Positions 36,222-46,431 are shown, numbered from the stretch's first letter. The stretch: DNA of 64,000 bases from Mycobacterium shigaense (GCF_002356315.1 NZ_AP018164.1:2914001-2978000); one strand, 5' to 3'. Notes: a model not told the origin generated them from the sequence alone. Numbers and translations: made by a program.

Positions 36222-37625
36222 TCAGCGATTAGCACTCCGACGCGCAGTGCGTTTGCGTGCACGTTGGCGACTGGCGGCAAGCAATCGCGCGACCCCATCC
36301 TCAATTCCGGTGGCGAGTGCATCGATGTCGGGTGCGGTGGCGTAGTCGGCGGTAATGCCGAAGACAAACGTGTCTGCGTAACTGAGCATCGCGATACCGG
36401 TGCGCAATTGCAGTGCGATCGGAGGAATCGGAAGGACTTCCAGTACCTCGCACCCCATCAACTTTTGCTGGGTGCGGGGGCCGGGAACGTTGGTTGCCAG
36501 GGCGACAACGGCCCGCTGGGGCAATCGCATCAGCAAGCGAATCGTCCATGCCGAGAACGCAAATGGCACGCTTTTGAGCGCCGAAACCGCCGCGCTGCCG
36601 CCTTCGGTTTGGCCGCTGGCCTTGACCCGGCTGAGCCTGCTGCGCACCAGCTGCAGCTGCTGCAGCGGGTCAGGCTCGTCGACGGGCAGCAACGGCAGCA
36701 TGGTCGACACCTGGTTGTCGGTGGCACTCATCCCGTCTGCAGTGCGGACGGAGACGGGCACCAGGGTGCGCAGCGAATGGTGGCCTGGCCGCTCGCCGCG
36801 GTCGAGCAGCACCCTGCGGTAACTCGCCGTGATCGCCGTCAGCGCGACGTCGTTCAGCGTCACACCGAATGTTCGGGAGACCTCCTGCATGTCGGCCAAG
36901 CGCACACGGGCCGCGCTGTACCGGCGCATCGCCGTGACCGGCCCGTTCAGCGATGTTTTCGGGGTTGGGCTCAGCAGGCTGGTCGCCAATTCCGTCACGC
37001 CCAGCCCGGCGTGGCCGGCGGCCATCGCCGTCGTGACTGCGTGTCGTCCGAGCCTGCTCACCAACTCCACGGGGTTGAAACTCAGCTTCGGCGGACTCGA
37101 CCTGGGTTGGCGTCCCTTCTTGGCACCCCGGATGTCTGTGGCGAACGAGGCTCCGGCGCCGTCGTCGCTGAACTGTGCGAACATCTGCGTGGTGGCGATG
37201 CCGTCGGCGATGCAGTGATGGACCTTGATCAAAACGGCCCACCGGTCGCCGCTCAGCCCCTCGATGATCCAACAGTCCCATAAGGGTCGCTCCCGGTCGA
37301 GGCGGTGCTGCATCAAACTCGCGATCAATTCGAAGAGTTCGTGGTCGCCGCCCGGATCCGGCAGTGCGACTCGGTGCACGTGGCGCAAGACATCGAAGTG
37401 AGGGTCATCCGCCCATTCCGGTCGGCGCAGATCGAACGGGAAGGTTCGCAAAACTTGGGTGCAACGCGGAATCGCTTGCAGCCGTTCGGCGGCGACCGAA
37501 ACAAACTCCTCGTAGCCCGGAACCGGACCTGCCATGATCGACACACTGCCAATCGCCAGACTCACATGTGGATCGGTGTCTTCAGCCTCCAGGAAGCCCG
37601 CATCCAGCGCGGTTAGTTGCTCCAT
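36222..37625 (-). CDS. Wax ester / triacylglycerol synthase, Tgs1-like
   Basis: 467 residues of the WS/DGAT family, which makes triacylglycerol or wax esters from acyl-CoA. The active-site motif HHxxxDG is in 'IKVHHCIADGIATT'; other family blocks are 'RPLWDCWIIEGLSG' and 'NDVALTAITASYR' and 'ATNVPGPRTQQ'. The overall sequence resembles M. tuberculosis Tgs1 (Rv3130c), the main dormancy enzyme for storage lipid. ATG 37625 follows AGGAGGGG. It is last in the operon that begins at 43436. Confidence 0.9.
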   Translation of the reverse strand: MEQLTALDAGFLEAEDTDPHVSLAIGSVSIMAGPVPGYEEFVSVAAERLQAIPRCTQVLRTFPFDLRRPEWADDPHFDVLRHVHRVALPDPGGDHELFELIASLMQHRLDRERPLWDCWIIEGLSGDRWAVLIKVHHCIADGIATTQMFAQFSDDGAGASFATDIRGAKKGRQPRSSPPKLSFNPVELVSRLGRHAVTTAMAAGHAGLGVTELATSLLSPTPKTSLNGPVTAMRRYSAARVRLADMQEVSRTFGVTLNDVALTAITASYRRVLLDRGERPGHHSLRTLVPVSVRTADGMSATDNQVSTMLPLLPVDEPDPLQQLQLVRSRLSRVKASGQTEGGSAAVSALKSVPFAFSAWTIRLLMRLPQRAVVALATNVPGPRTQQKLMGCEVLEVLPIPPIALQLRTGIAMLSYADTFVFGITADYATAPDIDALATGIEDGVARLLAASRQRARKRTARRSANR

Positions 37626-37695
37626 TCGACCCCTCCTTTCCAACTCAGGCCCTCGGCGCGCACCCAGGCGTCCAATCCGCCGAATGGCTGGGCAA

Positions 37696-39981
37696 TTAGG
37701 AGTTCCGCGCGGATTCGAGCAATAGCCGGCGTTCCGCGGCGGCCACGATGCGGCGAGCGACCGCGGCGGCGTCCGGATTGACCGAGATCGAGGTGATTCC
37801 CATCCGAACCAGGTGTTCGGCGAACGCCGGGTTGGTCGAGGGCGCCTGGCCACACAACGACGACGTGATGCCGTGCTTTCGCGCAATGGCGACGATGCGG
37901 CCTATGGCATCGAGCACAGCGCCATCGGATTCGTCGAACAACTCAGCGCAGATGTCGGAATCACGGTCGACTCCCAACATCAATTGGGTGAGATCGTTGC
38001 TCCCAATCGACACTCCGTCGATACCCAACCCGATGTACTCGGGAAGCCAATACATCACGGATGGGACCTCGGCCATCACCCAGCGATGCAAACCGCGCTG
38101 CCCGCCGAGCGGGCTCGCGTCGACCAGCGACAAACATGCCTCCAATTCCCATCGCGTTCGCACGAACGGAATCATCAGGTGCACATTGGGGTTACGTTCC
38201 CGTACCCGAGCCAGCGCTTGCAACTCGAGGTCGAACAGTTGGGGCTCCTTGATGTATCGATAGCAGCCGCGGTAGCCGATCATCGGGTTGTGCTCGACCG
38301 GCTCGTAAAGGTCACCGCCGCGCAGGCCGCGGAACTCGTTGCTACGAAAGTCGGTCGCGCGGTAGATGACCGGCCGGGTTCCGAAGGCGGAGGCGATGCG
38401 GCCGATGGATGCCACCATGGCATCGACCAGATCGGACTGTTCGCCGTGCGCGACCAAGTCGCGGGGATGCCTGCCCGAAAGTGCTTGGGTGAGCATGAAC
38501 TCGGCACGCAGCAATCCAACGCCGTCGACGTCCTGGGCAGCGACCGACTCGGCCGAGTCCGGCATGGCCAGGTTGACGTAGATCTTGGTTCCGGTTGTTT
38601 CGCCGATGTTCGCCGTCGCGGGCGGCTCGATCGTCGCGGCCCGCAACTCCGGCTTGGCACTCCCGGCGACGACGCTGCCGTGACCGCCATCGACGGTAAC
38701 CGTCTGGCCGTCCTGCAGAATCGTCGTCACATCGCGCGCACCGACGACACATGGAACCTTCAGCTCACGCGCGACGATGGCCGCGTGGCACGTCATGCCG
38801 CCCGTCTCGGTAACCAGGGCCGCAGCGCGGCGAATGGCCGGGAGCCAATCCGGATTGGTCATGGGGGCTACCAAAATCTCACCGTCGGCCAATTGGCCGC
38901 CCTCCGACGGAGTGCGCAGGACTCGCACGCGCCCAGAGGCGATACCCGGCGCCGCAGGCAACCCGCGTACCAAGACGCTTCCAGATTCCGCGCCGTCGGA
39001 TGGCGTGGAGGTGTGCAACGTCGTGATAGGCCTTGCCTGCACCAGCCAAGCCTTCCCGCCGGTGATCGCCCACTCGACGTCCTGCGGACAACCGTGGTGC
39101 GCCTCAACGGCCTTTGCCAGTTCGGCGACGCGGCGCACCGACGCAACGTCGAGAACACGCGCCTGCGCCTGCGCGGGGTCCAAGTCCACGACCGCGTCGT
39201 GGCCGTCCGGACCACGCTCGATCTTGAAAGCCTGGTAACCGGTCTTGGCATCGAGCACTTTCAGCGACTCCTTGTCCACCAGGTAGGTGTCGGGCTGAAC
39301 CTTCCCGGAGACCACAACCTCACCGAGGCCCAGCGCAGCCTCGATGACTATATGGCTCGACACCCCCGTGCTGGGATCGGTGGTGAACGCCACGCCGGAC
39401 TTCTCGGAATCGATCATCTGCTGGACGACCACAGCCATCGCCGGGTCCGCCTCGAATCCACGACTGGCACGATATGTAACGACCCGTGGGCTGAAAAGCG
39501 ATGCCCAGCAGGCTATCACGGCGTCGACGAGCGCGGCTTCGCCCGCCACATTCGTCAATGTCTGGTTCATCCCGGCAAACGATGCATCACGACCGTCCTC
39601 TCCGGTTGCCGAAGAGCGCACCGCTACAACGCAGTTCGATCCGAGCCCACGATACGAGTCGAGCAGCTTTGTGCGAACGTCCTCGCTCACGCCGGCCTTG
39701 ACGACCAAGTCCTGCATTCGCCGACACAGCTCAGCAAGCCGGGCAGCATCATCGACCTGCGTCAGTGCCTCGTGGTGCAAGGCAGCAAGTTCGAGCTCCA
39801 CTCCCCCCGCCTGCATCGAAACCAGGTAGCTGGACCGCAACAACACAAAGCCCGGCGGAACCGGGAAGCCGGCAGCCACCAGCTCGCCCATATTGGCGCC
39901 CTTACCGCCGGCCTCTTCGGCGTCATCGAGGCGTAACCCCGAGATATCTGAGACATAATCGCTGGCAATGGCTTTCGTCAT
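37696..39981 (-). CDS. ppsA: Phosphoenolpyruvate synthase
   Basis: 761 residues. It makes PEP from pyruvate and ATP (with AMP and Pi), feeding gluconeogenesis. The N-terminal ATP-binding domain starts at '[20 protein letters not shown]' and contains '[19 protein letters not shown]'. The swivelling domain has the phospho-His in '[17 protein letters not shown]'. The PEP/pyruvate domain ends with the catalytic Cys in 'SSLCGQAPS'. ATG 39981 rather than 39999. Its place in a DosR-type operon with tgs1 suggests carbon rerouting when growth stops. Confidence 0.92.
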   Translation of the reverse strand: MTKAIASDYVSDISGLRLDDAEEAGGKGANMGELVAAGFPVPPGFVLLRSSYLVSMQAGGVELELAALHHEALTQVDDAARLAELCRRMQDLVVKAGVSEDVRTKLLDSYRGLGSNCVVAVRSSATGEDGRDASFAGMNQTLTNVAGEAALVDAVIACWASLFSPRVVTYRASRGFEADPAMAVVVQQMIDSEKSGVAFTTDPSTGVSSHIVIEAALGLGEVVVSGKVQPDTYLVDKESLKVLDAKTGYQAFKIERGPDGHDAVVDLDPAQAQARVLDVASVRRVAELAKAVEAHHGCPQDVEWAITGGKAWLVQARPITTLHTSTPSDGAESGSVLVRGLPAAPGIASGRVRVLRTPSEGGQLADGEILVAPMTNPDWLPAIRRAAALVTETGGMTCHAAIVARELKVPCVVGARDVTTILQDGQTVTVDGGHGSVVAGSAKPELRAATIEPPATANIGETTGTKIYVNLAMPDSAESVAAQDVDGVGLLRAEFMLTQALSGRHPRDLVAHGEQSDLVDAMVASIGRIASAFGTRPVIYRATDFRSNEFRGLRGGDLYEPVEHNPMIGYRGCYRYIKEPQLFDLELQALARVRERNPNVHLMIPFVRTRWELEACLSLVDASPLGGQRGLHRWVMAEVPSVMYWLPEYIGLGIDGVSIGSNDLTQLMLGVDRDSDICAELFDESDGAVLDAIGRIVAIARKHGITSSLCGQAPSTNPAFAEHLVRMGITSISVNPDAAAVARRIVAAAERRLLLESARNS

Positions 39982-40012
39982 CACTTCCGTTCCTCTCAAT
40001 ACACCGATTCAT

Positions 40013-41542
40013 TCAACGCAGACCGGGGGCGTAGATTGATCGGCGCCAGACCTCCTGCGCCGTCTCGGCAGAGTGCTCAAGCAGCCGAGAGGTATCCACC
40101 ACATGCGCGGTGTCCCAATCACTGTCGCGACACGCCAGCGCCGCCGCGATGGCCGGCGTCACTTCCGAGGCGCCCGGCCGCCGCGTCGCTATTCTGTCGG
40201 CTGCCACATCGGGCGTGGCCACACACCTCAGCTCCACCAGCGCCGAAAGCGTCTCCGTCGCCAGTTGACGAGCGCTCGCACGAAGATGCGGATCGCGCCA
40301 CGTGCCGTCGAGGATGACGGATTGCCCATTGCCCAATAGCTCGCGAGCCCGCCCCAGGACCGTGTCGTAGACGGCTCTTGTGTTCCTGGCGCTGTAGAGC
40401 CCTGCTTCGAGCGCGCCCGATTCGCCGGTGATGACCTGCGACTCCCGTAGTTCGTGCCGCACGTCGTCGGTCGAAATCACCTGCGCGCCCACTCGTTCCG
40501 CCAGCGCTCCGGCGAGCGTTGACTTCCCGGTCCCTGGATTTCCGCCGACCAACGCAAGACGTACGCTGCCCTGCTCCAAATGCTGGGCCGCAATGGTCAG
40601 ATGGCGAGCCACGCCTTCGGCCGCGTCGAATTTGCCCTGCGACAGGCGCACGCACCCTACTTTGGCCCGCACCACCGCTCGGTAGGCGATGTAGAAGTTG
40701 CGCAGCGACGACGGCGCGTCGTCACCCGAGTGCTCGGCGTAGCGCTGAAGAAAATAGTCGCCAAGGTCCTTGCGGCCCAGGAATTCCAAGTCCATCGCCA
40801 GGCAGGCGGCGTCATCGATGCGATCGACATAGCGAAGTTTGTCATCGAACTCGAGACAATCGAGCACGGCGAGCTTGCCATTCCGAAAAAAGATGTCGTC
40901 GGCAAGCAGATCCGCGTGGCCGTCGACTATGCAACCCGTTTTGACCCGGCGGCCGAACAAGGGGGCACGGCCCGAGGTGAATTCGCTGGCGAGGCGTTGA
41001 ATACGTGCCAGCGAATCGAAGGTGACCTCCAGCACGGATCTGCCGGCGTGCCAGTTCATTTCCAACAGGTTCTCCCGCCACCGTCCATCGACCGCGCGGA
41101 GTTTGCCCTGGGTATCGATCTCTCGGCTTCGTTCGGCCTTCTCGTGAAAGCGTGCGAGTAGGCGGGCGACCGCGTCCAGCGCCACGCGCACTTCGTCGTC
41201 GCAACCGCGGGAGACCATAGACGCCAGCCGGTCCTGGTCGCGGTAGCGCCGCATCACGATCACCGGTTCGGCGGCGCCGCCGTCTGGACCGGTCAAATGC
41301 GCTACGCCAAGATAACTATCCGGGGACAGCCGGCTATTCAACTCGACCTCCCGCACGCATGCGCGCTCGCGCTGCTCAACGGTCCTGAAATCGAGGAAAT
41401 CGGTCAGCACGGGTTTCTTCGCCTTGTACGCACGGTCGCCGACCAGAACGACTACGCCCGTGTGGGTTTCGCGCAGATCAGCGCGCGGCACTTCAACCGT
41501 CACCGACTCGGCGAGTCGTTCTGCCCCCGGCGCAGCCGTCAT
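40013..41542 (-). CDS. Aminoglycoside-phosphotransferase-like plus AAA kinase fusion (Rv2004c type)
   Basis: 509 residues from ATG 41542. The N-terminal part starts 'DLRETHTGVVVLVGDRAYKA' (kinase-like Lys) and has a catalytic loop 'CIVDGHADLLADDIFF' and 'LDCLEFDDKLRYVD'. The C-terminal ~170 residues hold a P-loop ('LVGGNPGTGKSTLAGALAE') of the zeta-toxin/AAA_33 type. This layout is that of M. tuberculosis Rv2004c, a DosR-regulon gene. Substrates unknown. Flanked at about 30 bases by ppsA and a Usp gene, so in one operon. Confidence 0.85.
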   Translation of the reverse strand: MTAAPGAERLAESVTVEVPRADLRETHTGVVVLVGDRAYKAKKPVLTDFLDFRTVEQRERACVREVELNSRLSPDSYLGVAHLTGPDGGAAEPVIVMRRYRDQDRLASMVSRGCDDEVRVALDAVARLLARFHEKAERSREIDTQGKLRAVDGRWRENLLEMNWHAGRSVLEVTFDSLARIQRLASEFTSGRAPLFGRRVKTGCIVDGHADLLADDIFFRNGKLAVLDCLEFDDKLRYVDRIDDAACLAMDLEFLGRKDLGDYFLQRYAEHSGDDAPSSLRNFYIAYRAVVRAKVGCVRLSQGKFDAAEGVARHLTIAAQHLEQGSVRLALVGGNPGTGKSTLAGALAERVGAQVISTDDVRHELRESQVITGESGALEAGLYSARNTRAVYDTVLGRARELLGNGQSVILDGTWRDPHLRASARQLATETLSALVELRCVATPDVAADRIATRRPGASEVTPAIAAALACRDSDWDTAHVVDTSRLLEHSAETAQEVWRRSIYAPGLR

Positions 41543-41574
41543 GATGGCAGCCCTTCCCTGATGGCGACGAGATC

Positions 41575-42462
41575 TTACGAGGAACGCGCGACGATCACCG
41601 GCACCCGCACCGATTGCACGACCGCGTTGCTGACAGAACCCAACAGCGTGCCGGTCACCCAGCCGCGGCCGTGGCTGCCCAAGACGACCAGCTGGGCCGT
41701 CTCCGACTGCTCGACGATTTGCCGAGCGGGTCGGTTGCGAGCGATGACTCGAGTTACCCGAACGTCCGGGTAGCGTTCCTGCATTCCCGCCAGAGACTCG
41801 GCCAGATTCCGTTCTGCTTCCTCCCGTACCGTTTTCCATTCGTACTCGGGAAGTTCGAAATACTCCGTGTCACTCCACACATGTACCGCCCTCAGCTCGA
41901 CACCGCGGCGTGACGCTTCGTCGAACGCGATGCCGGTCGCGATCTCCGATGCCGGCGACCCGTCGATACCGACCAGCACCGGGGCATCCTGAGGCGGCGG
42001 GGTATAGGAAGAACGCTCGTGTATCACCGCGACCGGGCATTGGGCACGACGCACGACGGCGGAACTCACCGATCCGAGCAGCACCCGCTCGACCGCTCCC
42101 CGTCCGGTGCTGCCGACGACGATCATCTCCGCCTGCTCAGAAATTTCGATCAAGGTCGACGCCGGGGGCGAATACCTGACCTCGCTTGCTATTTCGATCC
42201 TGTGACCGGTCGGCACTGCCTCGCGCGCGACTTTGGCCGCCTGCTCAAGCTCTTGACGACCGTCGTCTTCCTGCCACATCGGAGCTCCGGTCGGCATCGG
42301 TATCTGGGGAAACGTCGGGACGAACGTCTTGAACATGTGGACGAGCTGAAGCGGCACATTTCGCATAGCGGCATCGCGCGCCGCCCACAGAACGGCGTCA
42401 TTCGACGCTGCCGACCCATCGACCCCAACGACGATGCCGTAACGCTTGCCGGGTGAAGACAT
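41575..42462 (-). CDS. Universal stress protein, two Usp domains (Rv2005c type)
   Basis: 295 residues with two tandem Usp domains. Each keeps the ATP loop: 'VVGSTGRGAVERVLLGSVSS' at the end of domain 1 and 'LGSHGRGWVTGTLLGSVSN' at the end of domain 2 (G-2x-G-9x-G-S). The start 'YGIVVGVDGSAAS' is typical. Two-domain, ATP-binding Usps of the DosR regulon help slow growth in M. tuberculosis. It is second in the operon after the Usp at 42522. Confidence 0.93.
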   Translation of the reverse strand: MSSPGKRYGIVVGVDGSAASNDAVLWAARDAAMRNVPLQLVHMFKTFVPTFPQIPMPTGAPMWQEDDGRQELEQAAKVAREAVPTGHRIEIASEVRYSPPASTLIEISEQAEMIVVGSTGRGAVERVLLGSVSSAVVRRAQCPVAVIHERSSYTPPPQDAPVLVGIDGSPASEIATGIAFDEASRRGVELRAVHVWSDTEYFELPEYEWKTVREEAERNLAESLAGMQERYPDVRVTRVIARNRPARQIVEQSETAQLVVLGSHGRGWVTGTLLGSVSNAVVQSVRVPVIVARSS

Positions 42463-42521
42463 TCCTATTCTCCTCTAACTACCGAAAACCCTGTGCCAGA
42501 ACATCTGTCGTTCATGACGCG

Positions 42522-43436
42522 TTAGTCGTCAGTCGATTTGAGCTCTTGCCGATGCGGTCTGGCAACGATTACCGGCGTACGGACCGCGTGGACCACCGCA
42601 TTACTGACCGACCCCAGTACGGTGCCCACCATGCCGCCTCGGCCGTGGCTGCCCACGACGACGAGCTGAGAGGATTCCGCCAACTCCATCAGCACCCGGG
42701 CCGGGCGGTCGCAGACCACGGTTCGGCGGACCATGACATCGGGGTAACGTTCCGTCCATCCCGCCAGGCGTTCCGCCAGGCTGCGCTCGGCTTCGGCCTT
42801 CACCGCCGGCCAGTCCAGCTCGGGCAACTCGAACAACGCGGTATCGCTCCACGCGTGCAGCGCGGTCAGCTCGACACCACGACGCGACGCCTCGTCGAAC
42901 GCGACGGCCGTCGCGAGCTCCGACGCCGGCGTTCCATCGATTCCTACCAAAACCGGAGCTTCAATGGAGTACGGCTTCGCTGGGTCTTCGTCATGGATGA
43001 CCGCCACCGGGCACCGGGCGCCCCGGACCACGCCGGAGCTGACCGAACCAACCAGAGCACGGGCCACGGCGCCGCGGCCACTGCTGCCGACGACCACCAT
43101 CTCCGCCTCGTCGGACAACTCGATCAGCGTCGGGACCGGAGGTGAGCGCCTCAGGTCACTGATCACATCGATACTGCGGGCAGGCCTGGCGGCGTCTTCC
43201 GCGATCTTGATCGCCTCGTAAAGCACGCGCTGACCGTCGTCCTCCTGCCACACCGCGGCGTCCACCGTCAGCGGCATCTGCGGCCATACCGGGACGGCGG
43301 TGTTCACCATGTGGACCAGTGTCAGCGGAATGCTCCGCATCGCCGCTTCATGGGCCGCCCAGCAGACGGCGAAATTCGACGCCGATGATCCGTCGACGCC
43401 GACAACGACGCCGTGGCGCTTGACGGGTTCTGACAT
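42522..43436 (-). CDS. Universal stress protein, two Usp domains (Rv2623/Rv1996 type)
   Basis: 304 residues, tandem Usp domains, each with the ATP-binding glycine loop ('VVGSSGRGAVARALVGSVSS' and 'VVGSHGRGGMVGTVLGSVSN'). Closely similar to the gene at 41575; most likely an old duplication. It is first in the leftward operon (Usp, Usp, kinase fusion, ppsA, tgs1-like), with a good DosR box 57 bases before its start. Confidence 0.93.
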   Translation of the reverse strand: MSEPVKRHGVVVGVDGSSASNFAVCWAAHEAAMRSIPLTLVHMVNTAVPVWPQMPLTVDAAVWQEDDGQRVLYEAIKIAEDAARPARSIDVISDLRRSPPVPTLIELSDEAEMVVVGSSGRGAVARALVGSVSSGVVRGARCPVAVIHDEDPAKPYSIEAPVLVGIDGTPASELATAVAFDEASRRGVELTALHAWSDTALFELPELDWPAVKAEAERSLAERLAGWTERYPDVMVRRTVVCDRPARVLMELAESSQLVVVGSHGRGGMVGTVLGSVSNAVVHAVRTPVIVARPHRQELKSTDD

Positions 43437-43492
43437 TTCGCCCTCCCTTTGATGTCGGTAACTGAGACGCTATTGATCCGACGGCGGCCGGT

Positions 43493-43512
43493 CATGAGGC
43501 TTTAGTCCCCGG
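43493..43512. promoter_or_regulatory. DosR box, Usp-ppsA-tgs1 operon
   Basis: CATGAGGCTTTAGTCCCCGG. The right half CTTTAGTCCCC is consensus. It lies 57 bases before the Usp at 43436, the spacing usual for DosR promoters. Confidence 0.7.
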
Positions 43513-43588
43513 ATACGTGGCCCTGAGGCCCGTCCTGGGCACGCATCCACGCTGCCGCGCAAGCCACCCGGTGACCATGTGCCGCCCG

Positions 43589-43608
43589 GCGGGGGTCTAA
43601 GGGCCCTG
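43589..43608. promoter_or_regulatory. Weak DosR-like box, divergent Usp
   Basis: GCGGGGGTCTAAGGGCCCTG, about 87 bases before the Usp at 43695. Conserves the G run, TAAG and CCC but not the C at position 8. Confidence 0.4.
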
Positions 43609-43694
43609 CTCGAATGGCACCGGCTCGCAATAGTGTCCAAGGCAGGACCGGTCGTGAGCGTTCCGGTGCGCCAAGCCTTCGATCGGAGGATGTG

Positions 43695-44507
43695 ATGAAC
43701 CATCCGCAATTGCGGCAACGGATCGTTGTGGGTATCGACGGTTCCGACGCAGCCATCACCGCTGCCAAATGGGCTGTGGCCGAAGCGACTAGCCGCGACG
43801 TACCGTTGCGCCTGGTTCATGTCCTGCCCGAACGCCGGTCCGATGGAGCCGCCGGGGACGACAGTCTCGATATCGAATACGGCGAGACGGCGCTTCGCAG
43901 CGCCTGCGCCGCGATTCATGCCACGGGGGAACAGGTCAAGATCGAGACCGATCTTGTCCATGGATCGCCGATGAATGCTCTGATCAGCGAATCGCACGAC
44001 GCGGCGATGGTCTGCATGGGGTCGGTCGGAATCGGGAACTTCGCCCGCAGGGTCATCGGGTCCACCGCTGACGCCGTTGCGCGGCAAGCTCATTGCCCCG
44101 TGGCCGTCATTCGCCACAACCGTGACGCGGACGAATCTCAATCTGGATCGATCGCCGTGGTCGTCGACGAGTCCTCTGGCAACGATGCGGTGCTCGAGCA
44201 GGGATTCCGGGAAGCGCGACTTCGCGGGGCGCCCATTCTGGCGTTGGGGGTGTGGCGTTGGGGGTTGGGCGAAATCCCATACCGCCAGTTGGATCACCGC
44301 CTAGGGCGGTGGGTGTCCGAGTACCACGAGGTCCATGTGCAACCGGCCGCCGCTCGGCGCGGGGCCGCCGAATTCATCGCGGGCACAGAGGAATCCATTC
44401 AGCTCGCGGTGGTGGGCAGCGCCGACGCCGGAGATGTCGCGCGTATCGTCGGCTCGATCAAGCCGCGCTTCCGCCACTCCGGATGCTCGGTTCTGGTCGT
44501 ACGCTAA
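43695..44507 (+). CDS. Universal stress protein, second domain degenerate
   Basis: 270 residues. Domain 1 is normal ('RIVVGIDGSDAAITAAKWAV' and 'CMGSVGIGNFARRVIGSTAD'). Domain 2 is shorter and lacks the glycine ATP loop ('VVGSADAGDVARIVGSIKPR'), as in DosR-regulon proteins Rv2624c/Rv3134c. ATG 43695 follows GGAGG. It is transcribed away from the large Usp operon and converges with fdxA. Confidence 0.88.
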   Translation: MNHPQLRQRIVVGIDGSDAAITAAKWAVAEATSRDVPLRLVHVLPERRSDGAAGDDSLDIEYGETALRSACAAIHATGEQVKIETDLVHGSPMNALISESHDAAMVCMGSVGIGNFARRVIGSTADAVARQAHCPVAVIRHNRDADESQSGSIAVVVDESSGNDAVLEQGFREARLRGAPILALGVWRWGLGEIPYRQLDHRLGRWVSEYHEVHVQPAAARRGAAEFIAGTEESIQLAVVGSADAGDVARIVGSIKPRFRHSGCSVLVVR

Positions 44508-44521
44508 TCACGACGACGGCG

Positions 44522-44878
44522 TTAGGGGTGACCGGGTGCCGACGCAGCGGGCATCGCCGCGATCAACGCGGTGTCGACCCCGACTCGGCCTAATGTGCTC
44601 GCGCCTCCCGGTGTACCGAGCCGGCATCCACGCCCCGGAAGCGGTTGATCGAAGAAAGCGGCGTTGTCTGCCAGGTGGTGCGCCTGGTCGTCCGGGAGAT
44701 CACCCTCCCAGTAAATGGCATCCATACGGCAAGCCGGCTTGCAAGCACCACAATCGACGCACTCATCCGGATTGATGTACAGCGTTCGAGCGCCCTCGTA
44801 GATGCAGTCGACAGGGCATTCCTGCACACAGGATTTGTCCATGACATCCACACACGCGGCACCAATCACGTAGGTCAT
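44522..44878 (-). CDS. fdxA: 7Fe ferredoxin FdxA
   Basis: 118 residues. The N-terminus 'MTYVIGAACVDVMDKSCVQE' with 'CPVDCIYEG' provides the [3Fe-4S]/[4Fe-4S] ligands and 'CVDCGACKPACR' the second cluster. The tail after about residue 75 is longer than the core and Ala/Pro-rich. It transfers electrons at low potential, perhaps to P450s or oxidoreductases. In M. tuberculosis fdxA (Rv2007c) belongs to the DosR regulon; here a box lies 57 bases upstream. Confidence 0.92.
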   Translation of the reverse strand: MTYVIGAACVDVMDKSCVQECPVDCIYEGARTLYINPDECVDCGACKPACRMDAIYWEGDLPDDQAHHLADNAAFFDQPLPGRGCRLGTPGGASTLGRVGVDTALIAAMPAASAPGHP

Positions 44879-44934
44879 AGCTTTCGACGTTAGTCAGCGC
44901 GAGGAAGCTACGCGGCAGCCGAACGCCATCTGCT

Positions 44935-44954
44935 GGGAGGACCAAAGGCCCTGA
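44935..44954. promoter_or_regulatory. DosR box before fdxA
   Basis: GGGAGGACCAAAGGCCCTGA, 57 bases before the fdxA start. Symmetrical GGACC/GGCCC halves. Confidence 0.65.
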
Positions 44955-44977
44955 TGTGCCATTGCACCGACGGGCCT

Positions 44978-45856
44978 CTAGCGAACGACGATCACCGGCA
45001 CGGTCGCGGCCTGAGCCACCGTCGAGCTGACCGAGCCAAGAAGCATGCCGGTGAACCCTCCGCGCCCGTGGCTTCCAACGATCACCAGCTGAGCGTCCTT
45101 GGACTCGTCCAGCAGCCATTTGGAGGGCTTGTCGCAGCAGATCACACGCCGTACGGGCACGTCGGGGTATTGCTCGTGCCAGCCGGCGAGACGTTCGGCG
45201 AGGACCTCCCGTCCCCGGGCCTCGCTGTCCTGCCAGTCCATCCCGACCATCGGGAACACACCGACATCACTCCAGGCATGCAGAGCCACCAGCTCGACGC
45301 CCCGGCGGGCGGCTTCATCGAAGGCCAGGGCGGTGGCCGCCTCGGAGGCCGGCGATCCGTCGATGCCGACCACCACCGGTGAATCGGGCTCGGGAGGCGC
45401 GCTGTCACCACATCGAATAACGGCCACCGGGCAATGCGCATGATGTATGAGTGCCGACGTGACCGAGCCGAGCAACAACCGCCCCACCGCTCCCATCCCC
45501 TCGCTCCCCGCCACGATCATCCACGCATCTTTGGACGCCTCGATCAGCGCGGGAGCAACGCTGGAATAGACCATTTCGGTGTGTATTTCAGGCGGCTGGA
45601 AACCAGCCAGGTGCACAGTGAGCGTTTTGCGGGCCTGATCGATGACGTGTTCACCGCTTTCCTTCTGCCACTCCGGCATTTCCACATACATTTGCCCAAC
45701 CGGCCAGCCGACGACCACGGGAGCAACGGCGTGCATCAACGTGATGGGCAGGTGGCGCATCACGGCCTCATGAGCCGCCCAGGCCACCGCCGCATCGGAC
45801 GACGCGGACCCGTCGACGCAGACCAATATTCCGTGTTTCGTTGTGTGCTCTGACAT
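44978..45856 (-). CDS. Universal stress protein, two Usp domains
   Basis: 292 residues with two Usp domains. Domain 2 has a full ATP loop ('IVGSHGRGGFTGMLLGSVSS'). In domain 1 the loop is changed to 'VAGSEGMGAVGRLLLGSVTS', with Met replacing Arg/Gly, so binding there may differ. It follows the acetyltransferase gene at 45871 by 14 bases; the two share a promoter region with two DosR-like boxes near 46517-46558. Confidence 0.92.
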   Translation of the reverse strand: MSEHTTKHGILVCVDGSASSDAAVAWAAHEAVMRHLPITLMHAVAPVVVGWPVGQMYVEMPEWQKESGEHVIDQARKTLTVHLAGFQPPEIHTEMVYSSVAPALIEASKDAWMIVAGSEGMGAVGRLLLGSVTSALIHHAHCPVAVIRCGDSAPPEPDSPVVVGIDGSPASEAATALAFDEAARRGVELVALHAWSDVGVFPMVGMDWQDSEARGREVLAERLAGWHEQYPDVPVRRVICCDKPSKWLLDESKDAQLVIVGSHGRGGFTGMLLGSVSSTVAQAATVPVIVVR

Positions 45857-45870
45857 TTGCGCTTCCCTTG

Positions 45871-46431
45871 CTAAGCGATCGCTTCGGCGATCGTCGGCTT
45901 TTCGTCAAGACCATCCGGCAGCTCGATCTCCAGGTGGCGAACCGTCCCGTAATCCGTTGAAGTGCAGGGCAACCCGATATCAGCCAGCACCTTGAGCATG
46001 AGGTCGTTCACACAGAGGACATCGGCCACAAACCGTTTCACTTCATCGGTGCGGGCGATGCGGGCCAGGTGCTCGAGCAATGCCGTTCCCGCTCCCAGCG
46101 AATGATTCTCATGAGCAACCGTTGCTGCGATTTCCGCAACCTGGGGATCATCCGGGGTGACGACGTAGTTCGCCACACCGATCAGCCGGTGACCATCGAA
46201 TGCGCCCAGGGCGTACCACCCCTGTGCGGGCTCGGTCATCTTGGTAATGAGCTGACGTAAGTCAATCGGGTTCAGCGTGAAGAAGCGGAAATACCGATCT
46301 CGGTCGCTGAGGTGTTGGTGAAGCGCCAAGATCGCGTCGGCGTCGTCGGCCCCGAGGCGGCGCAGGGTTATCCGTCGTCCGTCGAGCAATCGAGCCGTGG
46401 CGGCGAACTCCGCCGGCTGATCGCTCATCAT
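45871..46431 (-). CDS. GNAT-family acetyltransferase
   Basis: About 186 residues. 'RRITLRRLGADDADAILALH' opens a GNAT domain; the acetyl-CoA loop is near 'HENHSLGAGTALLEHLARIA' (Q/RxxGxG/A type). It resembles the acetyltransferase domains that sit beside universal stress proteins in actinobacteria and may acetylate proteins, possibly Lys residues. The start lies in GTGATGATG after GAGGAG, so 46431 or 46428. First in the pair with the Usp gene. Confidence 0.8.
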   Translation of the reverse strand: MMSDQPAEFAATARLLDGRRITLRRLGADDADAILALHQHLSDRDRYFRFFTLNPIDLRQLITKMTEPAQGWYALGAFDGHRLIGVANYVVTPDDPQVAEIAATVAHENHSLGAGTALLEHLARIARTDEVKRFVADVLCVNDLMLKVLADIGLPCTSTDYGTVRHLEIELPDGLDEKPTIAEAIA

